Shown: positions 13,401 through 27,240 of the stretch, in pieces | Layout: every line of letters begins with the position of its first letter | Numbering within the stretch: position 1 is the first letter of the stretch | NCBI RefSeq assembly: GCF_012273895.1 | Contig: NC_052110.1 | Span: 2,914,001-2,978,000 of the forward strand | Source: Zerene cesonia | Lineage: Eukaryota > Arthropoda > Insecta > Lepidoptera > Pieridae | DNA length: 64,000 bases | Direction of reading: 5' to 3' | Program-made: the position numbers and the translations under genes | Notes under the pieces: generated by a model | What the model was told of the DNA's origin: nothing | Databases searched by the model: none | What the model saw: only the letters and a program-made list of their open reading frames with translations

Positions 13401-16400
13401 TAATTTATATTCCAAGAGTTATATTAAAAGATCTTCACATGCAGCTTAAAAGTAAAAATAGCAACGCAATAACTATTCACTATAATCGAAAGTAGTGGTG
13501 CGCATCAGGACCAGTTTTTCTGTAAATTTTAATGAACATGCAGTGCGGGAATCTTTTCTTGTAAAAACGAAATGATTTTTTTTTTCCCCATCACAAAGAA
13601 TTTTCTAATATAGTTAAGCAAAATTTCAAACCTAGTAGTGTTATAACCAAAAAATATTTACATTACATTGTAACACTTATGTATATTTTTTATTTAGTAT
13701 ATGTAATTGATAATATCGAAACCCCAAATACGTCAAACAATAATTTCTTACGGATGCATGGCAGATTTTAACTTCCACTTCATTGGGTCGTGGTAACTAA
13801 ACATGCAGTAAATAGCAGGCAATCATAAATATCGTTAGGTACAATTTTTTCCTTGAGGTGCATGAGCTTGAGAAAACGAGTTATTATGCTAATGTAATAT
13901 AATAAAATCTAACAGATTTTATTAGAGATTAATATCTCAAAACCATAATATGCAGATACTAAATAGTTATGAACAAAAATATACTAAAACTTTTATTCTC
14001 AAATTAAGTCATTCTTATATCAAAAGCTGAATTAAACTAAAACTATCAAAGACAACACAACCACGGCATCAACGTGAGAACACCTGTAATTACGAATAGT
14101 GACTCGCTCAATCAGCAATCAACGATAAACATCAGGGTTTTGATATCCATTACGCCAACGGTTGCTTCATTACAGACCTCTGTGATGAATATACGTCGAA
14201 TGCTAACACGATTAACTTTGATATGCATTGAAATGTAACAAACATGTGTTGGGACTCTTGATGGCGCTTGATTGGAAGCAAAAATAAAGCAGCATGTTAT
14301 AGTGATAGTGTGCACCGCATCATGCCTTAAGGCGATATGTTCCTTGGGAATGCAAATGACTGGGACATGTAATGGGTGGTCAGCTAGATAAATAGCAAAA
14401 TTATACCCTCAGCTAGTGGAGCCCAGAGAAGAATAATGAATTGAACATCGCATGTAGAGGTTAACGACAATAAAATTTTATCAAAAAAGTAAAAATATGA
14501 GCAGAATCTCAAAATATCGCAAATACGGAATGTGACCAAAATATGACTGTTAATAAATTAAAATAAATTAAATTAAACTGTTGAGTTTTTTTTTTACTTA
14601 TAGATAGGTATGTATAGGTATATAGGTAGGCCTGTGGGTGTGGTACCTCGGCAGGTATCTGGTTATTTTACACTTTACTAAAAACACAAAGCATAAACGA
14701 ATGGGGAGCAAAACATATTGGTCATACTAAATATAGCGCTGAAAATACCCGTATTATTATACTACTCTTTGGCTCAAGAGTTTAAACGAGCTGATGTCAG
14801 AAACTACTGGACCGACCGATTTCAATAATTCTTTTTGATATCTTAGTGGTTACTACAGGCTATAGCGGACCCCTAGTATAATATACATTTGTACAGAGAA
14901 CAAATCCTTTATATTTTATTGTACGTATAAATACAAGATTGGCATACAATTCTGATTAATACGAATTAGTTACATTTAATGAATTGATGCATTAAAACGA
15001 TGTGGACCGTGAAAACAATGATCGTAACAATAACCATGTTGTATGCAGCGTCACGGTTATAACAAATGAAACTCTTACTGTAACAAACCTCATAATCTTC
15101 GAAAGGTACACTAAACTAATTCCCTCCATAGAACACAATAAAATTGTGTATTGCAATATACAATATATATAATATATATTGCAATACTTAACAAAATGCC
15201 GCAATTAAAATAAACGAAAAAGGACACTTAAATAATCATGCAAATGCACACGTATCATCTAAAAAATGCCTATTGCTTCGTAAAAGTTGTTCAGAAGAAA
15301 AATGTTAATCCTTCAAAACCACAATGAATACAGCTCTTCCACGCTTGATCGGAGTAACAGTTTGAAACAGGTGTTCCGTGTTAGAAAACCTGGTATTATC
15401 GTCACGCCGTCTAGAAGATCTATAACTATCTGATCGTCTAATTGTGGCGTTTAAGCTTCACCTTTACATAAACGTATACCATCACATAGCCTACATTCCT
15501 GATTTCCTTCGCCGTTCACGTAATTATCATAAAATGTTTGCATACTGTTTTTAATTTAAGCTGCAAGTAGAGAGCGATGTGTATAAATGTATACTACGCT
15601 AACGGGAATTGAATAAACAACATTATAGAACGAAAAATGAGTAATTTGCCCAACTGCGTGATTAAGCTCTTACTCCCAAATTGAGCATTAAAGTGATTCT
15701 TCAACAGCAAATTGAACGAAACGCATAAGCTTAAATTACAGAATAACCACTTCCGCCGCAAATAATAAAACAACAAGGTGGTCTAATGAATTTAACAATG
15801 AAATAGAAATTTATGAAACAACTATTTTGAATCTGGGTCACTATATATTCACACCATTGCCTGAATACACGTATAGGAAGCTTTTGTCGGAAATTTTACG
15901 GCTTAAGTCTATTCACAATTTGTGTAATGCTATATTCCTAATTGTTTTATGACTAAATGCGCCATGTTTTTTTCTTAATTGGCTGCTATTGCAACGTCCA
16001 ACAAACCTATTCTCAAGATAACGAGCCATGATGAATGTAATATTACATAAAAAATGGTTTCCCTGGAGACCACGTCCGAATTGTATAATTTTATTACTTT
16101 TTAAGACGATAACTGTACAAATTTTAAATGAAAAATGTGTGAAATAATAAACCAATCCACAAATACTAAGTATTTCCAAAAACGTATTGATCGCCTGAAC
16201 ATTTCTTCCATGATCAGAAAAAGAGACCATTCCTTAGTATACCATGACCATTTATATAAAGGCAATTTTTAATTCAACATTCAGAAGCTATTAGAGACAT
16301 TTACAGCTGTGTTATAAATACTGTTGTCTCAAAATGAACTGTTATTCGCATTCCACGCTTGCAGACAGGTGATATTGCAAAACTATTGCTTTAAATAGAA

Positions 16401-18323
16401 ACCTATTTATAGATCTGATAGCAATATATTTTATGGGATCATTTACTTTTTTATATTTCAACATTCGTCAACAACAGTTTAATGCAGGCAATTTAACTAT
16501 TATTCAAGCAGATGTTAGTTGAACATCTTGACATTTTTGTGGACTTTATTTTGATGCAATTATTTTCTTCTTGGAGAAAAGGTTCTCCGTCAGGGATCGT
16601 TAAAGGACTAAAAACTTTATGTAACATTCCTATATCGACTTAACGATCATATATTATATTCGAATTTATACGAATTTTTATCCCATTGGGAGTAGAGTTT
16701 ATCATAATCCTTAGTGTGTTAGTTATGTATGTTAGTATGTTAGTTATGTTAATTATATTTATTTAGATCCAAAGAAAACTTTGTTTTATATAGCAATACT
16801 AACTTAACTGCTAGCACAATATCAAATGACGAAATTAGTCATCTAGGCTAAAAATCAAACAGTTACATATTTATACTGTGTTCTTTCTACAAAATTGATC
16901 AAATGTAGCATTTACGTCCTCGGTTACGTTTAAGAATAAAAGTAATAAAATTTTAATTCCAATCAGCCATTAATCGTTTAACCACAACCACAAACGAAAA
17001 CAAAAAAGAACAACCAAAAAGTCGATCGCTCCCAACTCGATAAATAATTAACGCGCTTTCGTTTTTTACTTAATATCACTGAGTAGAAAAATGTTAAGGC
17101 TTTTCACATATTATACCGAGTGCACGAAATGTCTTTACTATGACACAATCAGGTTTATTGGAGACCGCATGCTACAAGGTTACCGACTTGTTTCAAACAT
17201 GAGTTAAACCGAGTCTTTTTTATATCTACGTCTGTTTATGAGACCTATTCGTGAAATATTTAAAACCTTTTGCAGACTTAGAGGACAGCTGAGTGCCGCA
17301 GCGAAGCTCGCGTATTCAATTCCCTTAAGTATGGTATCTGTGACAAAAAATAGCCGAAACCCCCATTTAATTTTATAAATTTAATCCGCCTACGTTTTTA
17401 TTAACCGTACGTAAGGTTTAAGCGTGAAATGGTTACAGGCAAACAGACAGAATAACTTTCGTATTTGTGACAAATTTAAAATTACAAGAGCATCAAACAT
17501 TCCTAGGATATAAATGATAAACGTATTGTATCATATCTGCATTTATCGTTAGGCACATTCCAATACATAATGCATGTAAACTTTGCGACACGAACGCAAT
17601 CGACGTAACTTCACTATCTTGTTACAATAGTTTTGCAATCGCGGATCGTGTGGAAACCGCGGCGAATCTTGCGCGTTGTTTGTCACATGACAAACTCACG
17701 GGGCCCATGGGCCGTGCGTATGTCATAATGAGGTAAACATTTTACGTGGAATGCGTAGGTTATGGATACATCTTCGTTAAAAAGTTTGTAAACGTTATAA
17801 TTTAGGCAATTCCCATCGAGTAACTTTTAGTCAAAAATAAACCTTAAAATGGCTAGAATGTAAATAACAAAGTTTTTTTTATAATGATATAATTATTAAA
17901 CTATATAATGACTTGGAATTGATAAAAAAGCCTAATAATTATATTGTCATACAATATTGTTCGGGGTGTTGTCTTAGATCCACGTTATGTATAATAATAA
18001 GGTGTATTCGTAAGCCAACAACCTGAACCTATTTAAATTTGTTTTATATTATTCAAAAATTTTATTAGAAAAGTTACACATTTTAATACACTTGCAGTTT
18101 AATTTTATGAAATTCATCTGTAATTATTATTTACTGCTCATTAATAATTCACATTGCTTATTGCAGAAATAATCAAGATAGTTAAGCGATCTGGCATATA
18201 GCAATTATCATATATTTATAATTATACGGTCAAGGATTGAGGAAAATCTTACCTACGATTTTTCCAAATAAAAACACAGAATAACTATGTTTACCGTAAA
18301 ATTTTTAATAATTAATTACACTA

Positions 18324-18540
18324 TCATAATAATTTTATAAATGTGAAAGATTGTTTGTTTGGATGTTTGTCCGTCATTCACACTGATACTACTAAAACGG
18401 ATATTGATAAAATTTGGTATACAAGCAGGGTATGAACTAACTTGGGCGATTGGATAGTTTTCATCTCGATATACTACTCCCTTGCGATAAAACAGGAATC
18501 CTGATATTCGGGCGGAGCTGGGACGAGCATCTAGCTCTAG
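18324..18540 (+). mobile_element. Diverged Helitron-like element
   Basis: It starts TCATAATAATTTTATAAATG, resembling family 1, and ends GGGACGAGCATCTAGCTCTAG followed by T. The body includes the common phrase about a 'new' 5' end (GTGAAAGATTGTTTGTTTGG). More diverged than the 10.4 and 13.2 kb copies. Confidence 0.55.
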
Positions 18541-18601
18541 TTTGGTTGAACGCAGTAATCTCAGGAACTATTGGTCCAATTTGAAAAATTCGTACAGTGT
18601 C
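18541..18601 (+). mobile_element. Fragment of Helitron-like family 4
   Basis: The words aatctcaggaactattggtcc and aatttgaaaaattc match the reverse complement of 55790-55840. Only the 5' part is present, directly abutting the preceding element. Confidence 0.5.
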
Positions 18602-21600
18602 ACGAAGGTCTGATGTTATATATTTAATTCCTAAAATCTTTTCTTATTTTGCAACACATAGGTGCAACGTAAACTTAGAAGTCCGTCGTTTTCAACGGTT
18701 TAAAAATCAAAGACGCAATCTTCAATTTCCTTCCTTCATACGGGTTAAAATCGGATTAAACAGAAACAATTGCATTAATAATATATACTAGTGAACACTT
18801 ATCAAATCTTCGTAAATATACGTCATCCCAACATATAGTCACCGGTTAGAGGGGGCGCCCAATTCCTATGTGTCCATCATACCATACATTTGATATGCAC
18901 CATATCAAAATACCGGTTATGTAAATTGTTAGATCCGCAGCGAGATCTAGAGCGAGTGTCACTGAATCGTGTTCACGTTACACCTCAAGGTTTGGCGAAG
19001 ATGAATGGGGAACGAATACAGGCGATCAATAGAACGCTATTGAGAAATCCCGAGATTAATAATTCATTTTCAGTTTGTGAACGTTCGCCAATATCTATGT
19101 TATATATATTTGTTTTACCAATACACTATTTCAGAATCCTACCTCACACACACAAAGCCAACTAATAATTAGTTAAACACTGTCTATAAAAGTATAGCAG
19201 TAATTTTTTTACAATTCTAATTACATGAAGCTAGTATGCATTCAATAAAGAATTAGATTCTTTGTTCTAAAACATTAGCAAAAATAATTAATTACATGCA
19301 CAATACAATGATAAGATCAATAATGTTATTTTCATACGAGGAGGCGGTTTCATTGATCCCGTGACCGAACTCGTGTACTTCAGTGTGAAGCTATTGTGTG
19401 CCAAAAATGTTAATCGCTGTCACACAAACGTGTCCTCTCTCTTAAAGCCATAAAGCTCACAATTGTATGGTACGTGCAGTAACCTGCTCCGAAAAAGTTG
19501 CTCAGAATTTTCATTCACATGCCTTATTGGGAGTGAGGCAATTAATCAAGTCATGCGAAATCGAAAGTTGTCGAAATAAGCGCGCGTTGTATTCAAAATG
19601 CTATTGCAGAGCACGGTATCCTTATTGCTTCAACTACAAGATGTAATTAGAAATTAATCGCAATGTCTGTATTTCTTTTACTTAATAAAAAAGAAACAAT
19701 CTGATCTATTTAGCACATTAGATAGTAGAATGTAACTATAATACTGTATACTAATAAAAAAGAAAGGTAAACATGTAATTAAAATATTTTCTAATATAAA
19801 CACACCCTCTGGCGATTGATTGAGTTTCATTATCCACGCTTTCCAAATAAAAACGAAATCCATCCATTCTATTTCATAATTTTAATTGATCTTATCGGAA
19901 AGTTATTAATATTTAAGAGTAACATAGAGGCAATCGCAATATGCAATATTGAGGAAAACGTAATTGATACCGAATCAAGAAAACCAGAATGGGTGCGTAA
20001 AACGTTATTAAAACTATTACCTAAAAGTGAAAAGTTTTTTAAAGTTTATTATAGACTGTTGGTTATAATCGTCAGGTATATAAGACGATATGAATGAATT
20101 TTAGACATGAATATAGTAATAAGAGCAGTAGGCGTGATAATTAAATGGTTATTGCTGTATTCATTCAAATTATTATTCGGCTACAAATGTTACATAATAT
20201 CGCAGGTGCCAGAATTCACTTATTTAGTGTACGCTGTAATCGCAGTTGTATAACATCATAGGAAAAATGTGCATTTCGATGGATATCACAATTCTAACAG
20301 ATTTTCAACGTATTCTTTCTAATACGGAAGCCGCGTTAATGACTACGACGAAAAGCAGACAAGTTATATCGAAGCTAATGGCGTAGATACATCAATCAAA
20401 GCAATTCTCGTCGTTAAGAATTAATATTGTAAATAAATATTATAATTAAATACTACCCAAGTTTATTGAAATAAATATCACTTTAAAATTGTAACCTGAA
20501 TATTAAATTTAATATACCACATCACACATGTATGAACCCGTCGATATATATATCGAAATAAACTTTTTAGTATACTTCATAAATAATAAAATTAATGTTT
20601 AGTTTAAGTAAAAATCTTTTTTTTATGTTACTAGGTATTTCTAAAATCTTCCTATTGCAGGTGAAGAACATCTCCATACTTAAGGCATAAGACAACTCTC
20701 GTAGTAGATTCGGTCAATCTTAATAATATATTACCCAAATAAATAATAATCGTTCCAAACATAGCAATGCTTCATAACCATAATTACGAAATGCAGAGGA
20801 TAAATAAATCTCATACAACCGTCCATAAACGTAAGTAAATTAGAAATAGAACTAATTAAATAATACGGAAGATATAAAACAGACGGGGTTTGGCATATAC
20901 AAAACTAAACCACATCAGAGCGCGGTCACGGTGGCGCCGATGTCAGACGAATAACTATACACATCCACACACATATTTTAAACGTGGCGACAATTTAAAT
21001 GAGAAACTACCGCCTTTGATACACATAATGCAGTAATTTGTCAAAGTTAACAGTCTACTAAAGAAAGTAGAGCAAATTAAGCATTCTTAAGTGAATAATG
21101 TTCTGACCTAAATATGTATTTCGTTGCAGCTAAAAAATATGGTGCGTAAAAAATTGACTACATTATCATCGCCAATACTTCACGCTTGAATCGAATGTGA
21201 TTTTGATTTTTAAGGGCTTTCGCTTGTAATGGTTCTCGTAATCCTTTCTTATCAGTTAACTTAAATCTCAAGTACCATAAAATTCAAATCTGTACTTATT
21301 TTGAAGGTGTTCTAAAACAATGTATAAACACGATTAAAATTCCATATATCACGTAACGAAACACCAATGGAGCATAGTTTTTCATGTCAATCTTTATTTT
21401 CTTCCTCGTCTGATTGACGTCTGCATTAAGCAAAACAAATTGTATCCCTTCGTAAGGTCAGCCGGTAAAATCCGATTAACCTATTCTCGACATGTTCTTG
21501 CTTTAATGAAGAATAAACAATTAATCAAGCGGTTACGTTTCTGTTACCAAAGACGTCAATTACGTCATTGCATATACATTAAATGTAATCTAAGTGATGG

Positions 21601-24600
21601 TATGATATATTCATTTTTCAATCTTTAAAATCTATGCCGATATATTAATAACCATCAAGTAAATAGTCGCGAGCACATGCAAAACAAAATTGATACCACG
21701 TTATATCATTTCTATAAGCAACATTGGACGTATTGAGCGATGGTTATGTAAACTCGTTACCTCAAATGTCCCAACAATTCCTGAAAGCTTTTATTACTGT
21801 CTATTAGAATTCAACTTCCGCGTTACAACTGTTTTTTTTTTCGACACATCACTGAAATAAAATAAAAATATAGCAACACCCATCCGCTTTGCTCACGCAT
21901 CGACATAACAGTTCCTTTTAACCTAAATCTTGACAGTTATTTAATCACAGTTAATGTGCCATTAAGAACAAAAACAATATCGTAATAAATGATTGTTGTT
22001 TTAAATTTCACTATTGAGATAGGTTTAAAAGTGTATTGTCTTGAAAACCGCTGAGTAGATTACTAAATTTTGACCGTACCAAAAAGTTGTATGAATGAAC
22101 TATATATTCTTTTAACATTGCCAATTAGGTACTATACACGAGATGAAAGTAACATTCGTTTAATCGGTTTCCCTTTTAACAGTGCACTAACGATGAAAGT
22201 GATAGTTGATACAAATAGATTAAATGTCAATACAAGTCATGTATTACTCATTAGTTTAAAAAGCTTTGCGATTTTATACATAAGATGTATCCGAGAATAT
22301 AGAACTATTATAATGTATGTACGTACATTTGAGAGACGTATTTAGAAAGTATTGAACATTTTTGACGTAAAAATCAAAGTCATCGTTATCCGTGAAACAC
22401 AATTTTTTCTTTCGAAACGAATTGTAGTAAAATATACTTTTTATAATGAAATTAAATTTGTAAGAGACTCATTACTTTGACAAATAATATTTACGAGATT
22501 AGTAGAGATGTCCTACTAAACCTAGGCTTAAAAACCTTATTTACGCTTTAATCAAGTTGCCCTTATCTTTAATGGAGAGTGTATAAATATCAGTGTCACC
22601 TATTACATTTTATATATTCACTAGGATAACATTGATACTTATTTTCAAATCAATTTTTAAAGCGGATGTGTGTTTTATGGCTTAGATTTTATACGCAATC
22701 GTAAAACTTACCGACGCACGATTCCGTTATACGTGAATATCCCAAGAGCTTACTTCAACTCTGTTATTTCTGTAAGCGTTAAAAATGGGAAAATTCTAAC
22801 CCACAATATTTCATCATGAAAACACAAATGTGTTCTCATTATAGATGTTATTGAAAGCTAATAACGCCACAAATAATTTCACATTACAAGGCAATAACAT
22901 CGTTCCCTATCTTGTATAGGAATCTCCTAGCATATCCTTCAAACCATCTCAACAACGTAATTGGCCCGTGCTATACCCATAAATACACCATACACCTGTC
23001 TGAAAATACCGCTTCATTTCAAAGTACCGTTGCATAGACATTGCTAACATTGCAATGTTCAAATATAGAAACGAAATATGTTAATATTTAACCTACATAA
23101 TTTATGATGACAGGTAATTACAGAGCACATGGCGCAGGTGCTAATACTAATGGGAGATCTTAAAACATCCACCAAGGAGATCACTCCATATATAGCTGTT
23201 GAAATTATCGTGACAAGGTGTAGAAATGACATTTGCAATGCACGTGTCAAACTGGTATGTTTGAAATGTGTCCATCATTTTTATGCTTTGAAACATTTGT
23301 GACAAAAAATTGTATATGTTACTCATGTATCCGCTCCTCTTCAGTTGAAGACGCATTAATTTAGTTGCAAAAAATTATTGCACTTGGCGTTTTATGCAAA
23401 ATCGTCCGCATTTAAAATGCAACACGATGAATATCCATTTATTCAAAAGACTAAGCAACGAAGTCCCATAGCAAGGAAATGAATTTAGTACTTATTTTAC
23501 GTAATAGGTCGGTGTCTACAGCATTCATATCAAGGTACTATGTGGAAGCAGCTATAATTTCCGTATCAAGTTTTCCCATAGTTGTCAAATATAAACCGTT
23601 ATTCGTAGCGGTCGGTTCTGCTAACAAGAGGATGGTTTATTTCATTATGATTACTTGAACAATTTACGAGGCAAGCTATATACTTGTTATTAAAGTAACT
23701 CATCTCTCTTGTTAAAAATGAAGTTTTTATATATTTCGATAAAAGATTTAATACACACAACAAATTATACGTTTAATTAACCGTTAAAAATTATTTTTTT
23801 ACGTTTGTATGACAAAAATATACAAATAAATAATTAAAAGAAAATGTACGCGTATGCAACTCGTATCAGACGATGGTAAATTTTAAGGGATTAAGCGTTA
23901 CAAAATAATATAATCTGTCTGTATACTACACTCCAGTATCGATTTTTACTAATAAAAATATCAACTTCACGATGGTACATACATGGAACACGTTTGATTA
24001 GAACCCACAGCAAAAGCGTCAATATTATTGTAAACATTCGAACAACATCGCTCTATAAACGATATCATGATTAACCAGTAAGTGACAAACGATTACGCTT
24101 CGTTCACGCTTTTATCTAGCAGCAAAGGAAAGTACCCGATTTAACTTTCTTAAAACTTTATTATTTGCAATTTCCTCTTGTACTTTAGCTCGTTATTTAT
24201 TATGACATCTGTTTCCAGTCCGATACGAGTCTAGCGATTAATCATCCACTCGATGGTGAAGTTTTGACCTTTGAACATAAACGGTTACACCTTTAACGTT
24301 ATAGCTATCTCGGCTTTATTTATCATAGCAACCATTCACTGGTTATCGAGAGCTATGTTATTTGAAAATGTTAAATTTGCGTTAAACGCTCGATATTTCA
24401 TTCGATTTCTATACATATTCTAGAACATTCCATAATACCTACTGAACAGTAATATAACTGAAAATTACATACTTATTTAGATGCATCAATAACCTCCCGG
24501 TCGAATGTCAGCGCAGCGGGCAATGAAAAAATATTAGTATGTAAGAAATAAGGAAACAAATAATGCACAAGCAATAAGCAACATCTGAACACAAGCAATA

Positions 24601-24835
24601 AGCGCCATCCATTATTTGTCTTCTCATCAAACGTCACTTATAAACACGTCATTAGTTTGATATTACGTTAGATAAGTCACGATAAGAAAGAGATCATATA
24701 CAGCCGATAGTTTAGCACCAAGGTCCGGGGTCAAGCACCGGCAGTCAAACTCCAAACTGCTTTTGAAGTTCTTATCTTCTCTAATATTTTAAATAAGCTC
24801 CCAATGATGTATAAAAATGAATATTGGGAGCTATA

Positions 24836-25038
24836 TCCTACAAATATGATAAACGCGAAAGTTTATAAGTATAGATGGATGGATTTTGCTACCCTTTAAC
24901 GTAATAACTCAATGGATTTTAATGAAATTTTACAATAATATAGCTTATAGCATAATAATAAGTCATGAGCTATATTTTTATGAATACTTGCTCTTGCCCG
25001 TGGCTTCCTCTGCGAATGCAACCGAGCGGCGCAGCTAA
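24836..25038 (+). mobile_element. Helitron-like element, diverged family-1 relative
   Basis: It starts TCCTACAAATATGATAAACG and ends GAGCGGCGCAGCTAA, flanked by A and T: TC...CTRR termini. Length is ~203 bp, as for the family-1 copies, but the internal sequence is diverged. A 10-bp inverted repeat sits immediately upstream (24796-24832). Confidence 0.65.
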
Positions 25039-27053
25039 TTATTATTATTATTTTTTTTTGTACACCATAACTCATTAATATCGAATTGGTCCTCAGTCTC
25101 TGTCAGTGGCTGTCATCAGTACATCATAATCCGAAATTTCTCTATTTAAGTATGCAGACGTAACGCCCAAGCCCTTTATTTGAAATATGCAGGTAATTAA
25201 ATCGCTCATTATATAAAGCAATTACAGTAAACACCATGATAATATTCATGTTCACACCCACAACGCTTGCGTTCAAGCAATATCCACACGGGCTCCTGAT
25301 AAATCATGCAGCACTCAAAATTATCTGTTAAATTTGACAGCTTCAAGTAGCTGCTCATGATATCAAATTATCTCTGCTGTTCATCGGACGCTCGATATGT
25401 TGCTTCCGTAAAGTTTTATTTAGGTACAGGGTTAACAAGTTTTGCTTGCGTAGGCAAGGGAAAATAAAGGCAGTCTCGGGGTATTCTTTACGGGGTAGAC
25501 CTTAATCGGGGCTCAAACTATATCCGTACCAAATTTCATCCAAATCGGACCATACATCTCGAAAAAACAATCAAGCATCAAATAAACTCTTCAGTTTTAT
25601 ATGTATATCAGTGTAGATTTACATCAATTGATAGACACTGACTCTAAACATCTCAGTTTTCCTTCGAAGTCGCGTCATAGCATTCGATTATTCATAGCAT
25701 ATATTCGGAGTGCAATAATGGACACTTAATAGAACAATTCAAACAACAGTTTCCGTATTAAAACTGGCTGTTCAACCTATCTAATCAAAAACAAAATGTC
25801 TATAAAAATCAGATTCGTAGTGTGGACAGAAAATATTCTATCTCCTCGTGTGTCATGTTGTAAATCGTAACTTTCTCGCATTGTTTGGCAAGCTGAGACG
25901 CGAGCCCTGTTGTGGGGACACGTGAAAGTGTTATAGATACCAATAGCCCTTACTGTAATTCATTAATATGGTTTTAATTGAACCACATACAGGTGAGCTC
26001 AACGACAAGTACACTTGCTAAATCGTAATAAATCGTAATATAATATTTTTCTTTTATTATATAGATTTCTTCTTTTTCATCGTAACTCTATAAAACTTTT
26101 GGATAAGCGCATTTTTAGGCATCAAAACGATCACATTTTAAGTCAGAATTTTATCAAAATTTGTTAGATTAATTGTTCTTTCAGTTTGAAACGTAATGAC
26201 TTTATGTTAGCTATGAAGAACTCTATTCAGAGCAAATGGATATATCTCTTATATTATTCGCAAATCTTCGAGACAATCAATATCAACTAGTCAACTCAAC
26301 TTAATAAGTCATTGTGATTTTATCACCCTATAATAATACATAGCGTGGGTTGATGGGTGGATACTATGAAAGTGAATAAGATCACTATGCGATCTCTTAT
26401 GACAAGCAGATATCGACAAACCTGTACAGCTTGCAAAATATTTCCTTGTTGAGATCTTATCACCTCTATTTAGACAATGTAGTTGTATTTTTGCGTGCAA
26501 TTCAGATTAGGCAACGATTAAAAGTCAGGTCCTAATGAAACTATTGTTCTAAATGGTATTTAAAATTATTTCGAAGTAAATTATTGGGAAAGGTCACGGC
26601 TGATCCTAATCAAAGTCGGTACAATTCAGATATGTATTAACACTTGTCGATATTTACAACAATTGTACTCAAGGGTTGCTTAATCCCGTTCTCACTTCAA
26701 ATGTTAAATACTTTATAGTACCTATCAAACAAAGGTACGTGTTGGAATACAATAAGTAAAATTCAACCAAATTAAACTAACGCCGCATTGAATACATACT
26801 TACTAGCTGCGTCATTAGAACGCATATTGTCAAAAACATGTTCCATGTTCTAAACTACTCCATTATTCAAATCCGGTTTAGATAATTCCATAAATTACGC
26901 ATTATCATATCGCTGTAATATAATACCGTTCTTAGAGACCATAATCTGAAATAAACGGTTTATAGTCAGTGTTTATCTTCAAGTCGAGTTTGACAAACAT
27001 GGACCTATGTTATATACAATAGATAAATTTAAAAGCTCTTAATATTTAGGTCA

Positions 27054-27240
27054 CTCATCATCATCAGCCTATACACGTTTCCACTGCAGGGAAACGGGTC
27101 TCTCATGAGGATTTAGGCCTATATTCACCATAGCTGGCGCTCATCATAACGCTGGTGAGGTGCGAGTTAGCCGATATCATATAAAAGGATTGAAAGTTTT
27201 TCCTTCAACGTTTCGAGCAGTGGTAATGTGATCCTAACTA
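27054..27240. repeat. Common lepidopteran interspersed repeat
   Basis: It contains catcatcatcagcctatacac, ccactgcagggaaacggg, ctctcatgaggatttaggcc and ctggtgaggtgcgagttag, phrases recognisable from a widespread lepidopteran interspersed repeat. Ends were not defined and orientation is uncertain. No coding sequence. Confidence 0.55.
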
